In this document: one piece after another, positions 1 to 6,090 of the stretch | Layout of the letters: every line of letters starts with the position of its first letter | Numbering within the stretch: the stretch's first letter is position 1 | Source of the DNA: Bryobacterales bacterium | Lineage (GTDB): Bacteria > Acidobacteriota > Terriglobia > Bryobacterales > Bryobacteraceae | NCBI GenBank assembly: GCA_016880505.1 | Contig: JAEHDI010000077.1 | Coordinates: 1 to 6,090 of the forward strand | Length of the DNA: 6,090 nucleotides | Reading direction: 5' to 3' | Program-made: the position numbers and the translations under genes | The notes under the pieces: model-generated | Databases searched by the model: none | What the model was told of the DNA's origin: nothing | The model's input: the letters and a program-made list of their open reading frames with translations, nothing else

Positions 1-1
1 A

Positions 2-1471
2 ATTGAGTGTACTGTCCCGGTTTTTTTGGCGCTGGTTGGGCAGGGTGGGATGGCGCAGCCCATGCGCGTACTGGACCTGAACACCGGCGAGAGTGCTGAA
101 GTGGCATGGGAGGCCGGCGCCAAGGCCCAGGTAGAATTGCTGGAGCGCTCGGCGGTCGCCGACAACGTCAGGGATGCAGTGCGCGTCGCCAACGTCCGCG
201 TCAAGGTCAACCGGGAGGAGATCCGCCTGGTGTGTGGAACCTACCGCTTGCCAGTGACCGTTGCCGGCGTCCAGATCGACTGCGCCGTGACGAAAGACCT
301 CCTCCGGAACAGCCGAACCAACCCATGGGGCCTACGCAAGGACGCGCGTCTGCGATTGTGGCCTGCCGGGTCTCCTTTGCTAGCTCCGGGAACTTACACG
401 TATCCGGTGAAGCAGCGATGGTTCGCGACCGATACGCAGATGGCGAACGAACCCTCGTTTGTGGACGGCTCGGAGGAGCCGGGCGGGCGGAAAATCTACT
501 ACCACTACGGGCTGGACATCGGCGGCGCGGAAGGCTTGACCGAAGTCGTATCGGCGACCGACGGGCGTGTGGTGGTCCGGGGCAGGACCGCGCTTCCCGA
601 GTACGTGAAGAGTCCGTACACAGAGGTGAGTTACGACGGCGTGATTGTTTTGGATGATCGCGGCTGGTTTCACTGGTACTTTCACCTGGCCTCGATCGAT
701 GCCGGAGTGGAACTCGGGAAGAAAGTCCAGATGGGGCAGCGAATCGGGCTCATCGGCAAAGAAGGCAGTGCAGGTTGCTGGTCCCACTTGCATTACGAGA
801 TCCGCGGCCCGCAGCCTTCCGGGGAAGCGGGCATCGTGGAAGGTTACGCATTCCTCCGGGAGGCGTACGTGAATGAGTATCACCCGAAGATCGTCGCAGT
901 GGCCCGTCCCCACTCCTTCGCATGGGTGGGGGAGCCTGTGACGCTGGACGGCAGCCGCTCGTGGGTGGACTCCGGACGAATCGTTCGGTACCAGTGGACA
1001 CTCAGCGACGGCTCCCGGGCGAGCGGCCCGACCGTCACTCGGAAATACCGGAAACCGGGAACGTACAGCGAGATCCTCCAAGTGACGGACAGCCGCGGGC
1101 TGATCGCCTATGACTTCGCGGTGGTGCAGACCGTCGAGCAGCAGAGCCCGAAGCCGGACACGGAGGAGCGTGTGCCGCCGACGATTCATGCCTCCTTCTG
1201 GCCGGCGCTCAATGTCCGCGCGGGAGACCCGGTGACATTTCTGGTGCGCACGTGCCGGACCACATTCGGACACGAAATGTGGGACTTCGGAGACGGCAGC
1301 GCCCCAGTGACCGTCACCTCCGATGGATGCGCTGAGGAAAAGGCCAAGGAAGGATACGCGCGGACACAGCACGTTTTCAAGAAGCCGGGCGACTACATCG
1401 TGCGCGTAGAGCGCGCGAACGAACGCGGCGAGAAGGCAACCGCTCACGTCTGGGTGCCAGTCCTGAAGTAA
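2..1471 (+). CDS. Secreted M23 (LytM-type) metallopeptidase with two PKD domains, 5' partial
   Basis: Predicted zinc metallopeptidase of family M23, most members of which cut peptidoglycan cross-bridges. The frame is open to the window edge. Residues before and after the TTG at 26 (VPVFLALVG...GMA-QP) read like the end of a signal peptide, so the true start probably lies upstream and the protein is probably exported. Numbering from the TTG at 26: an N-terminal region of about 130 residues of unknown fold; then the M23 core with first zinc motif HxxxD (H160, D164), a YFHL motif (H216, H220; like YAHLS in LytM) and the HxH motif (H254, H256). All expected zinc and catalytic positions are present. 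The usual Gly-Pro before HLH is replaced by Cys-Trp-Ser. A PKD-like domain follows at about 287-370, a charged linker, and a second PKD domain at about 388-480 with the classic WDFGDG (419-424) and a possible disulfide pair C410/C435. PKD domains suggest binding to a polymer or surface. The substrate is unproven. The stop TAA faces the neighbouring oxidoreductase. Confidence 0.85.
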   Translation: MECTVPVFLALVGQGGMAQPMRVLDLNTGESAEVAWEAGAKAQVELLERSAVADNVRDAVRVANVRVKVNREEIRLVCGTYRLPVTVAGVQIDCAVTKDLLRNSRTNPWGLRKDARLRLWPAGSPLLAPGTYTYPVKQRWFATDTQMANEPSFVDGSEEPGGRKIYYHYGLDIGGAEGLTEVVSATDGRVVVRGRTALPEYVKSPYTEVSYDGVIVLDDRGWFHWYFHLASIDAGVELGKKVQMGQRIGLIGKEGSAGCWSHLHYEIRGPQPSGEAGIVEGYAFLREAYVNEYHPKIVAVARPHSFAWVGEPVTLDGSRSWVDSGRIVRYQWTLSDGSRASGPTVTRKYRKPGTYSEILQVTDSRGLIAYDFAVVQTVEQQSPKPDTEERVPPTIHASFWPALNVRAGDPVTFLVRTCRTTFGHEMWDFGDGSAPVTVTSDGCAEEKAKEGYARTQHVFKKPGDYIVRVERANERGEKATAHVWVPVLK

Positions 1472-1478
1472 ACGGCGC

Positions 1479-2729
1479 TCAGATTTTCGGCAGCTCGTAG
1501 CCTTTGCGGCGCGGGCGGGAGAGCAGGGCGTTGGCCTGTTCGTCGCCGATGAAGCGTTCGGCTACCGGGTCCCACTGGAGCTTACGGCCAAGGTCGCGGC
1601 ACATGTTCACCAGGTGGCAGAGCGTGGTGGAGCGGTGTCCGACCTCGGCGTGCGCGTTGGGGAGTTTCCCGGTGCGGATGCAGTCGAGGAAGTTCCCGAT
1701 GTGGTAGCGGTTCTCGCCGGGACCTTCCGGAGTGTCGGGCGGCGCGTCCTTGAGCAGGTCGGGCGGATCGGCGACACACGTGCCGCGCTTGATCTCGATC
1801 TTCCCTTTCTCGCCGATGAAAATCGCGCCGAGGTCCGCGTGATCTCGCTTGGGTCCTTCCATCTTGAGCAGCGAGCCGTTGGCGTAACGCGCAGTGACAG
1901 CAGCGGTGAGCGACTCGGACTCCGGCCATAGCTCGACGGGGCCGGTGTCATCGGTCCCGAGGGCGCACTGCACCTGGTCGAGCGAGTGCGTGCCCCATCC
2001 GGTTACGCCCCAGGACTGGCCGGCACCGTCGTAGTCCCACCACAAGGCCCAATTCCGCCGGAGTTGAGAGTGATAGGGGCGCAGCTCGGTCTGGTTGCAC
2101 CACTGGTCCCAACCGAGGCCCTCGGGGATCTGTTGTGCCGGCTTCGGATACCAGCCGGCGGGCGGCTCGAAGTTGCAGGTGATGACGGTGTGGATCTTGC
2201 CGAGAATGCCCTCGCGGATCATTTTGCTGGCCCAGGCGTTGACCGGGATGGAGCGCTGCTGCGTGCCGGTCTGGAGGACCCGGTTGTAACGCTTCACCGC
2301 GTTCACCAGCGTTCGGCCTTCGGCGATAGTGAGCGTGAGCGGTTTCTCTCCATAGACGTTGAACCCGGCCTGCAACGCGTGAATCATGATGAGCACCCGC
2401 GCGTGCGTGGTGGTTTCCACAAAGACCGCGTCGAGTTTCTCCTTGTCGAGCATGCGGCGGTAGTCGGGGTATTTTCGCCACTTTTCCCCGCTGGGCTTGA
2501 TTTTCGCGGCCGTCTCGTACTGAGGGGGGAAACAGTCGGCGGCCGCTACGATGTCGGCGCCGGGGAACTCTTCGTGCTCGATCAGCCAGCGGGCGCGCCC
2601 GCCGAGGCCGATAAAGCCGATCTGAATCCGGTCGTTTGCGCCGGCGCGTCCGGCACCGCCTAACACGTGCGACGGCACGAATAAGGGAGCCGCGGCCAGG
2701 CCCGCCTTCAAGACATCTCGCCTTTTCAT
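1479..2729 (-). CDS. Tat-exported Gfo/Idh/MocA family oxidoreductase
   Basis: Predicted NAD(P)-dependent oxidoreductase of 416 residues acting on a sugar or sugar-like substrate; the exact substrate cannot be read from sequence. The N-terminus MKRRDVLKAG is a twin-arginine (Tat) signal (RRxxLK) followed by a hydrophobic Ala/Leu/Pro stretch, so the enzyme probably folds with its cofactor in the cytoplasm and is exported to the periplasm. The Rossmann dinucleotide-binding loop is IGFIGLGGRA (37-46). The family EKP motif is E128-K129-P130, whose lysine is the usual catalytic residue. A GTHSLDQ segment (H248, D251) matches the conserved histidine/aspartate motif of the C-terminal domain. The tail (GNFLDCIRTGK through GYELP) resembles the bacterial-type C-terminal domain common in Acidobacteria and Planctomycetes. 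The open frame runs on upstream to 3116, but the Tat signal and a GGAGG eight bases ahead of this ATG fix the start. It is divergent from the aminopeptidase gene and convergent with the M23 gene. Confidence 0.92.
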   Translation of the reverse strand: MKRRDVLKAGLAAAPLFVPSHVLGGAGRAGANDRIQIGFIGLGGRARWLIEHEEFPGADIVAAADCFPPQYETAAKIKPSGEKWRKYPDYRRMLDKEKLDAVFVETTTHARVLIMIHALQAGFNVYGEKPLTLTIAEGRTLVNAVKRYNRVLQTGTQQRSIPVNAWASKMIREGILGKIHTVITCNFEPPAGWYPKPAQQIPEGLGWDQWCNQTELRPYHSQLRRNWALWWDYDGAGQSWGVTGWGTHSLDQVQCALGTDDTGPVELWPESESLTAAVTARYANGSLLKMEGPKRDHADLGAIFIGEKGKIEIKRGTCVADPPDLLKDAPPDTPEGPGENRYHIGNFLDCIRTGKLPNAHAEVGHRSTTLCHLVNMCRDLGRKLQWDPVAERFIGDEQANALLSRPRRKGYELPKI

Positions 2730-2737
2730 CGGGTTCG

Positions 2738-2742
2738 CCTCC
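2738..2742 (-). promoter_or_regulatory. Shine-Dalgarno site of the oxidoreductase gene
   Basis: On the minus strand this reads GGAGG, with an 8-base spacer to the ATG at 2729-2727. It decides the start of the oxidoreductase against the much longer open frame that continues upstream. The site sits inside the 8-base palindrome CTCCGGAG (2739-2746). Confidence 0.75.
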
Positions 2743-2789
2743 GGAGATAACGTATCACTGTAACTCTGGCGGCTGGTAGACTGGTAACT

Positions 2790-2815
2790 GACCGCTCCCT
2801 TCGGTCGCGGCTCTG
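2790..2815. repeat. GC-rich inverted-repeat element, possible dispersed repeat
   Basis: The stretch contains GACCG (2790-2794) and CGGTC (2802-2806) around a 7-base loop, plus an overlapping alternative pairing CCGC (2792-2795) with GCGG (2807-2810). The stems are short and mutually exclusive, and there is no T-tract that would make it a clear intrinsic terminator. From memory, near-identical short elements recur between genes in Acidobacteria genomes. Only one copy lies in this window, so the dispersed nature is not shown here. It ends five bases before the aminopeptidase GTG. Confidence 0.4.
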
Positions 2816-2819
2816 TTTT

Positions 2820-3893
2820 GTGATTTCCTCTGAATTCGTATCCCGCAGAAAGCTTGTCACCGCCGACCTTGCGCGCCGGCGGCTGGACCTGTTGCTCGTT
2901 TCGAAGCTGGTCAACATCCGTTATCTGACCGGGTTCACCGGAAGCAACGCGCTGCTCCTGCAGTCTCCGGATGGGGCCGTGCTGTACACCGACGGGCGGT
3001 ACAGGGTTCAAGCGGCCGAGGAGACGGAATGCACGGTGAAGGTTGTGCAGGGATCGCTGATCCCGCGCGTGGCGAAGTCGCTGCCTCGGGGAAGGCTCGG
3101 CTTTGAAGCGGCTCACCTGACGTTTGACGCCTACCGGACTCTAAAGGCGCACCTGCCGTCAAAGGTTGCGGCGATGCCTGTCGAGGGGCTCGTGGAAGAG
3201 CACCGAATGGTGAAGAGCGAGGCGGAGATCGAAACAATGCGGCGCTCCGCCGCGCTGGCTTGGAATGCCTTCGAGCAGACGCTGCAGCACGTCCGCCCGG
3301 GCATACGGGAATTGGATCTGGCGGCCGAACTCGACTACCGGATGCGGCGGCTGGGCGCGGAGTCGCCGGCATTCGAGACGATTGTCGCGTCCGGCGTGCG
3401 GTCGGCGCTGCCTCACGCGAGTCCGACGGCGAAGGCGCTGGGAAACGGGGAGATTCTGCTGATCGACATGGGCGCGTTCCTCGAAGGCTATGCGAGCGAC
3501 ATGACGCGGACCATTTTCCTGGGCGCGGCACGGCCGAAAGCGAAGCGGCTCTACCGCGCGGTGCTCGAGGCGCAGCGGGCGGCGCTGGAGGCGGTTCGGG
3601 AGGGGACGGCGGCAAAGAGCGTGGACCGGGCGGCCCGCCGGGTGCTGCGCACGGCCGGCCTGGAAAGGGCCTTCGTCCACTCCACAGGGCACGGCCTCGG
3701 CCTGGAAATCCATGAATCTCCAAGAGTTGCCAGAAAAGTCGGGATACAGCTCAAGGCGGGTATGGCAATCACTGTCGAGCCTGGCGTATACTTGCAGGGA
3801 TTCGGCGGAATTCGTATTGAGGACACGATCGTCGTAAACCGCGGCGGCTGTGAGATCCTCACCCCGGCCTCCAAGGAGCTGATCGAACTCTGA
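2820..3893 (+). CDS. pepP: Xaa-Pro aminopeptidase (M24B metallopeptidase)
   Basis: Predicted cytoplasmic dimetal aminopeptidase (357 residues) releasing the N-terminal residue from peptides with proline second; some relatives are Xaa-Pro dipeptidases (PepQ), so specificity is uncertain. The N-terminal creatinase-like domain spans about 1-125 (RYLTGFTGSNALLL), and the M24 'pita-bread' domain follows from about 135. All five metal ligands are present: D216 (IDMG), D227 (SDMTRT, 11 residues later as in E. coli PepP), H291 (GHGLG), E320 (TVEPG) and E334 (RIEDT). H199 (LPHASPT) and H298 match the family's additional active-site histidines. The length fits the shorter YqhT-like subgroup rather than the 440-residue E. 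coli PepP. The GTG start is the only ATG/GTG that gives a normal N-terminus. I see no Shine-Dalgarno ahead of it, and a GC-rich hairpin lies just upstream. It is first in an apparent operon, 29 bases ahead of accB. Confidence 0.92.
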   Translation: MISSEFVSRRKLVTADLARRRLDLLLVSKLVNIRYLTGFTGSNALLLQSPDGAVLYTDGRYRVQAAEETECTVKVVQGSLIPRVAKSLPRGRLGFEAAHLTFDAYRTLKAHLPSKVAAMPVEGLVEEHRMVKSEAEIETMRRSAALAWNAFEQTLQHVRPGIRELDLAAELDYRMRRLGAESPAFETIVASGVRSALPHASPTAKALGNGEILLIDMGAFLEGYASDMTRTIFLGAARPKAKRLYRAVLEAQRAALEAVREGTAAKSVDRAARRVLRTAGLERAFVHSTGHGLGLEIHESPRVARKVGIQLKAGMAITVEPGVYLQGFGGIRIEDTIVVNRGGCEILTPASKELIEL

Positions 3894-3922
3894 ACACTCC
3901 CGAATCCAGCAGTTTCGAATCC

Positions 3923-4423
3923 ATGACCATCGACGAAATTCGAGAACTCATCAAAGTAGTCACCGAGACAGGTGTGGCGGAACTGGAGGTGCAGCGTGGC
4001 GATAACCGCGTGCGCATCCTCCGGAATGCGCCGGTTGCCAGCCAGCAACATATCGTGGTGCCAGCCATCACGGCGGCCATGCCCGCGCCGATTCCCGCCG
4101 CGAACCCGTATCCGGACGCGACGCCGACAGCGGCCCCCGCGCCCGGGACCGATGAAGCGGAAGCCGTAACCGACGACAATTCCTTGATCGTCGTGAAATC
4201 ACCGATCGTCGGCACTTACTATGAAGCGCCGTCGCCGGGCGCGCCGCCGTTCGTGCAGACCGGCGACATTGTGCATCCGGGCCAAGTGCTCTGCATCATC
4301 GAATCGATGAAGCTGATGAACGAGATCGAGGCGGAGATCGCCGGCGTGGTCGTCAAGAGACTGGTTGCCAATGCGCAGCCGGTGGAATACGGCGAGGCGC
4401 TGTTTGCCGTCCGTCCGCTGTAA
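3923..4423 (+). CDS. accB: Acetyl-CoA carboxylase biotin carboxyl carrier protein
   Basis: Carries biotin between the biotin carboxylase (AccC) and carboxyltransferase (AccA/AccD) sites in malonyl-CoA synthesis, the first committed step of fatty acid synthesis. It has 166 residues, normal for the family. Residues 1-35 form the conserved N-terminal segment (MTIDEIRELI...ELEVQRGDNRVRI) that binds AccC. About 36-80 is an Ala/Pro-rich flexible linker. From about 85 to the end is the biotinyl domain, with the 'thumb' segment APSPGAPPF typical of AccB-type carriers and the biotinylation motif ESMKLMNEIEAE in which K130 is the target lysine. The ATG lacks a clear Shine-Dalgarno, but the N-terminus aligns from the first residue with known AccB proteins. 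Translation may depend on coupling to the upstream gene. accC follows after 24 bases. Confidence 0.97.
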   Translation: MTIDEIRELIKVVTETGVAELEVQRGDNRVRILRNAPVASQQHIVVPAITAAMPAPIPAANPYPDATPTAAPAPGTDEAEAVTDDNSLIVVKSPIVGTYYEAPSPGAPPFVQTGDIVHPGQVLCIIESMKLMNEIEAEIAGVVVKRLVANAQPVEYGEALFAVRPL

Positions 4424-4447
4424 GCCAGGGCAGCCGGATTCGTTTCT

Positions 4448-5812
4448 ATGTTCAAGAAAGTACTGATCGCCAACCGGGGAGAGATCGCGCTCCGGGTGAT
4501 TTGCGCCTGCAAGGAACTCGGCGTCCGCACGGTTGCGGTGTATTCGGAGGCCGACCGCAACAGCTTGCACGTCCGTTTCGCGGACGAGGCGGTTTGTATC
4601 GGGCCGGCGAAGAGCGCACTGAGCTACCTGGACATCCCGTCGGTCATCAGCGCCGCGGAGATCACCAACGTCGACGCGATTCACCCGGGCTACGGTTTTC
4701 TGAGCGAAAACGCCGACTTCGCCGAGGTATGCGAGCTTTCCAACATACGCTTTATCGGCCCGCGGCCGGAGGTGACCCGGCTGATGGGAGTCAAGGACAA
4801 GGCGCGCACGGCGATGGCGGCGGCGGGAGTGCCCGTGCTGGCCGGCTCGGACGGCGTTCTGAAGTCGCCGGAAGAAGCGGAAAAGATGGCGGGCCAGATA
4901 GGTTACCCGGTGATTCTGAAGGCCTCGGCCGGTGGCGGCGGACGCGGCATGCGCATCGTGCGCGAACCGGCCGAACTCGCCGGCCTGTTCGCACAGGCAC
5001 AGCAGGAAGCCGGGGCGGCGTTCTCGTCTCCCGACGTCTACCTGGAGAAGTACGTCGAGGCGCCGCGGCACATCGAGTTTCAGGTGCTGGCCGACCAGTA
5101 CGGGAACGTCGAGGTGTTTCCGGAGCGGGAATGCTCGATCCAGCGGCGGCACCAGAAACTGGGGGAGGAGTCGCCGTCACCGAAAGTGACAGCGGAACTG
5201 AGGGCGCGGGTCGCGGCGAGCCTGCGCGAGGCGCTGCACGCCGTGGGCTACACGAATGCTGGCACGGTCGAGTTCCTGATGGACGAGAACGGCGAACTGT
5301 ACTTCATCGAGGTGAACGCCCGAATTCAGGTGGAGCATCCGGTCACCGAATTCATTACCGGCGTGGACCTGGTGAAGGGCCAGATTTTAGCCGCTTCCGG
5401 AGCGCGGATGGACGAGATCCTGAGCGGGCCGGTGAGGATTCACGGGCACGCGATCGAGTGCCGGATCAATGCCGAGAACCCTGAGACGTTCGCACCTTCG
5501 CCGGGGCGCATCACGGCGCTGAACATTCCGGGAGGGATGGGCGTCCGCGTCGACACCGCTGCGTACTCCGACTGTGTAATACCTCCGTATTACGATTCGC
5601 TGGTCGCCAAGCTGATCACGCACGGCCGCGACCGGGCGGAAGCGATCGCCCGGATGCACCGCGCCCTGGAGATGTTCGTGGTGGAGGGGATTTCCACATC
5701 GATTCCGCTTCACCAGCAGATCATGGCCGATCCGGACTTCCAGGCCGGCAACTTCGACACGAATTTCATCTCCCGTTTCCTCGCCGCCCGAGAGACGGCG
5801 TCGAAGCGTTGA
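4448..5812 (+). CDS. accC: Acetyl-CoA carboxylase, biotin carboxylase subunit
   Basis: Carboxylates the biotin on AccB using ATP and bicarbonate. It has 454 residues, close to the 449 of E. coli AccC. The N-terminal domain opens with FKKVLIANRGEIALRVI and includes HPGYGFLSENADFA. The ATP-grasp domain carries K116, K158 with the glycine-rich loop GGGGRGM just after it, and RRHQK (K237). The metal and catalytic segment is E288-x-N290-x-R292-IQVEHPVTE (E296). The C-terminal domain has CRINAENP (R339) and PPYYDSLVAKLI. Every catalytic residue I can match to E. coli AccC is present. The HQK loop reads KLGEESPSP, where most homologues have a hydrophobic residue at the glycine. The ATG has no strong Shine-Dalgarno. 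Its stop TGA overlaps a possible TTG start of the next gene. A pyruvate- or propionyl-type carboxylase is unlikely because the subunit stands alone and sits beside an AccB-type carrier. Confidence 0.97.
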   Translation: MFKKVLIANRGEIALRVICACKELGVRTVAVYSEADRNSLHVRFADEAVCIGPAKSALSYLDIPSVISAAEITNVDAIHPGYGFLSENADFAEVCELSNIRFIGPRPEVTRLMGVKDKARTAMAAAGVPVLAGSDGVLKSPEEAEKMAGQIGYPVILKASAGGGGRGMRIVREPAELAGLFAQAQQEAGAAFSSPDVYLEKYVEAPRHIEFQVLADQYGNVEVFPERECSIQRRHQKLGEESPSPKVTAELRARVAASLREALHAVGYTNAGTVEFLMDENGELYFIEVNARIQVEHPVTEFITGVDLVKGQILAASGARMDEILSGPVRIHGHAIECRINAENPETFAPSPGRITALNIPGGMGVRVDTAAYSDCVIPPYYDSLVAKLITHGRDRAEAIARMHRALEMFVVEGISTSIPLHQQIMADPDFQAGNFDTNFISRFLAARETASKR

Positions 5813-6090
5813 GAGGACTGGCGAGATCGCCCATCCCAACCATCGGGATCGCCCTGTGCCAGACATACGCGACCGTGACACTGCCGTTCCGCCCGATGCA
5901 CACGCGGGCGCTGGGATTGTCGATCGAGACGTTCGCGCTGTGTTCCTGGGTAGCAGCGGTGCGGCACCAGGCCCATCAGGATGCGCTGGAGGCGGCTGAA
6001 GCACTCGCGGGGGCGCGCACACGATTGCTGCTCGCCGAGAGCACGGCATCGCTGGGGCGGCTGGCGGCGGGGTTGCTCCACGAGCTGAAC
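5809..6090 (+). CDS. Sensor histidine kinase, N-terminal part (3' cut by window end)
   Basis: A frame open to the window edge ends with ASLGRLAAGLLHELN, the H-box of a HisKA dimerisation/phosphoacceptor domain. If the protein begins at the TTG at 5809, the phospho-accepting histidine is H91. The stretch before it, rich in Ala, Leu and Glu (about residues 60-80), looks like the first dimerisation helix or a coiled-coil linker. The first 50 residues have no PAS, HAMP or GAF signature I can recognise and no convincing membrane span, so it may be a soluble kinase or an atypical N-terminus. The TTG overlaps the accC stop (TTGA), suggesting translational coupling. The alternative starts are GTG 5875 and ATG 5896, neither with a clear Shine-Dalgarno. 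The catalytic ATPase domain and any output partner lie beyond the window. The family call is fairly secure; the start is not. Confidence 0.75.
   Translation, partial: MRGLARSPIPTIGIALCQTYATVTLPFRPMHTRALGLSIETFALCSWVAAVRHQAHQDALEAAEALAGARTRLLLAESTASLGRLAAGLLHELN

Larger units (their letters stand above)
2730..2819. promoter_or_regulatory. Divergent intergenic region, presumed promoters
   Basis: These 90 bases separate the start codons of two divergent genes and must hold, or lie next to, promoters for both. I see no convincing sigma70 -35/-10 pair on either strand. Visible structure: GATA-ACG-TATC inverted repeat (2746-2756), three CTGG words at 2766, 2773 and 2781 with the last two part of a CTGGTA direct repeat, and a GC-rich inverted repeat at 2790-2810. 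The promoter role is inferred from gene layout only. Confidence 0.4.

Noticed and set aside
20..28. Frameshift suspected at the T-run near the window start
   Set aside because: The frame is open on both sides of the run and reads like a signal-peptide core through it, so no shift is needed.
380..1447. Long minus-strand open frame opposite the M23 gene
   Set aside because: The translation is rich in Arg, His and Pro with no recognisable domain. It is a shadow of the GC-rich codon usage of the peptidase gene.
1986..2663. 225-codon plus-strand frame opposite the oxidoreductase
   Set aside because: It has no family motif and lies antisense to a well-supported gene.
2790..2819. Intrinsic terminator formed by the inverted repeat and the following TTTT
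   Set aside because: The stem is only five base pairs and the four-T run is nine bases or more from it. It also lies ahead of a start codon, not behind a gene.
2730..3116. N-terminal extension of the oxidoreductase frame by 129 codons on the minus strand
   Set aside because: It runs antisense through the aminopeptidase gene. The Tat signal and a well-spaced GGAGG place the start at 2729.
4199..5152. 317-codon minus-strand frame opposite accB and accC
   Set aside because: It is antisense to two highly conserved genes and has shadow-type composition.
4501..5484. 327-codon plus-strand frame inside accC
   Set aside because: It is an out-of-frame reading of accC, dominated by Arg and Gly; the accC frame carries all the conserved motifs.
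5710..6081. Minus-strand frame opposite the accC end and the kinase start
   Set aside because: The plus-strand frame here ends in a clear HisKA H-box, whereas this one shows no motif.

Overview
The window looks like a chromosomal segment from a GC-rich bacterium. My best guess is Acidobacteriota, Solibacter/Bryobacter-like. The basis is the high GC content, a Tat-exported Gfo/Idh/MocA oxidoreductase, a secreted M23 peptidase carrying PKD modules, and a pepP-accB-accC cluster. The taxonomy is inference; no rRNA or other marker is present.

Layout: (1) 2-1471, plus strand: the 5'-truncated gene of a secreted M23 (LytM-type) metallopeptidase with two C-terminal PKD domains. (2) 1479-2729, minus strand: a Tat-signal Gfo/Idh/MocA oxidoreductase, convergent with gene 1 across a 7-base gap. 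(3) 2730-2819: a 90-base divergent intergenic region. It holds a strong Shine-Dalgarno site for the oxidoreductase, short CTGG direct repeats and a GC-rich inverted-repeat element that may be a dispersed repeat. (4) 2820-5812, plus strand: an apparent operon of an M24B Xaa-Pro aminopeptidase, accB (biotin carboxyl carrier protein) and accC (biotin carboxylase), with gaps of 29 and 24 bases. (5) 5809 to the window end, plus strand: the start of a histidine kinase gene that overlaps the accC stop codon and is cut just after its H-box.

Function: AccB and AccC form the first half of acetyl-CoA carboxylase (ATP- and bicarbonate-dependent carboxylation of biotin). The carboxyltransferase subunits AccA and AccD must be encoded elsewhere. 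The M24B peptidase recycles peptides with proline at the second position. The usual pepP-efp-accB-accC order lacks efp here. The first two genes look like envelope or periplasmic functions (peptidoglycan or protein hydrolysis, sugar redox chemistry) unrelated to the acc operon. All complete genes retain their family catalytic residues.

I found no CRISPR array, tRNA, rRNA, insertion sequence or obvious defence system. The window is mostly ordinary. The points most worth a second look are the kinase overlapping accC, the candidate dispersed repeat beside the aminopeptidase start, and the M23-PKD architecture.
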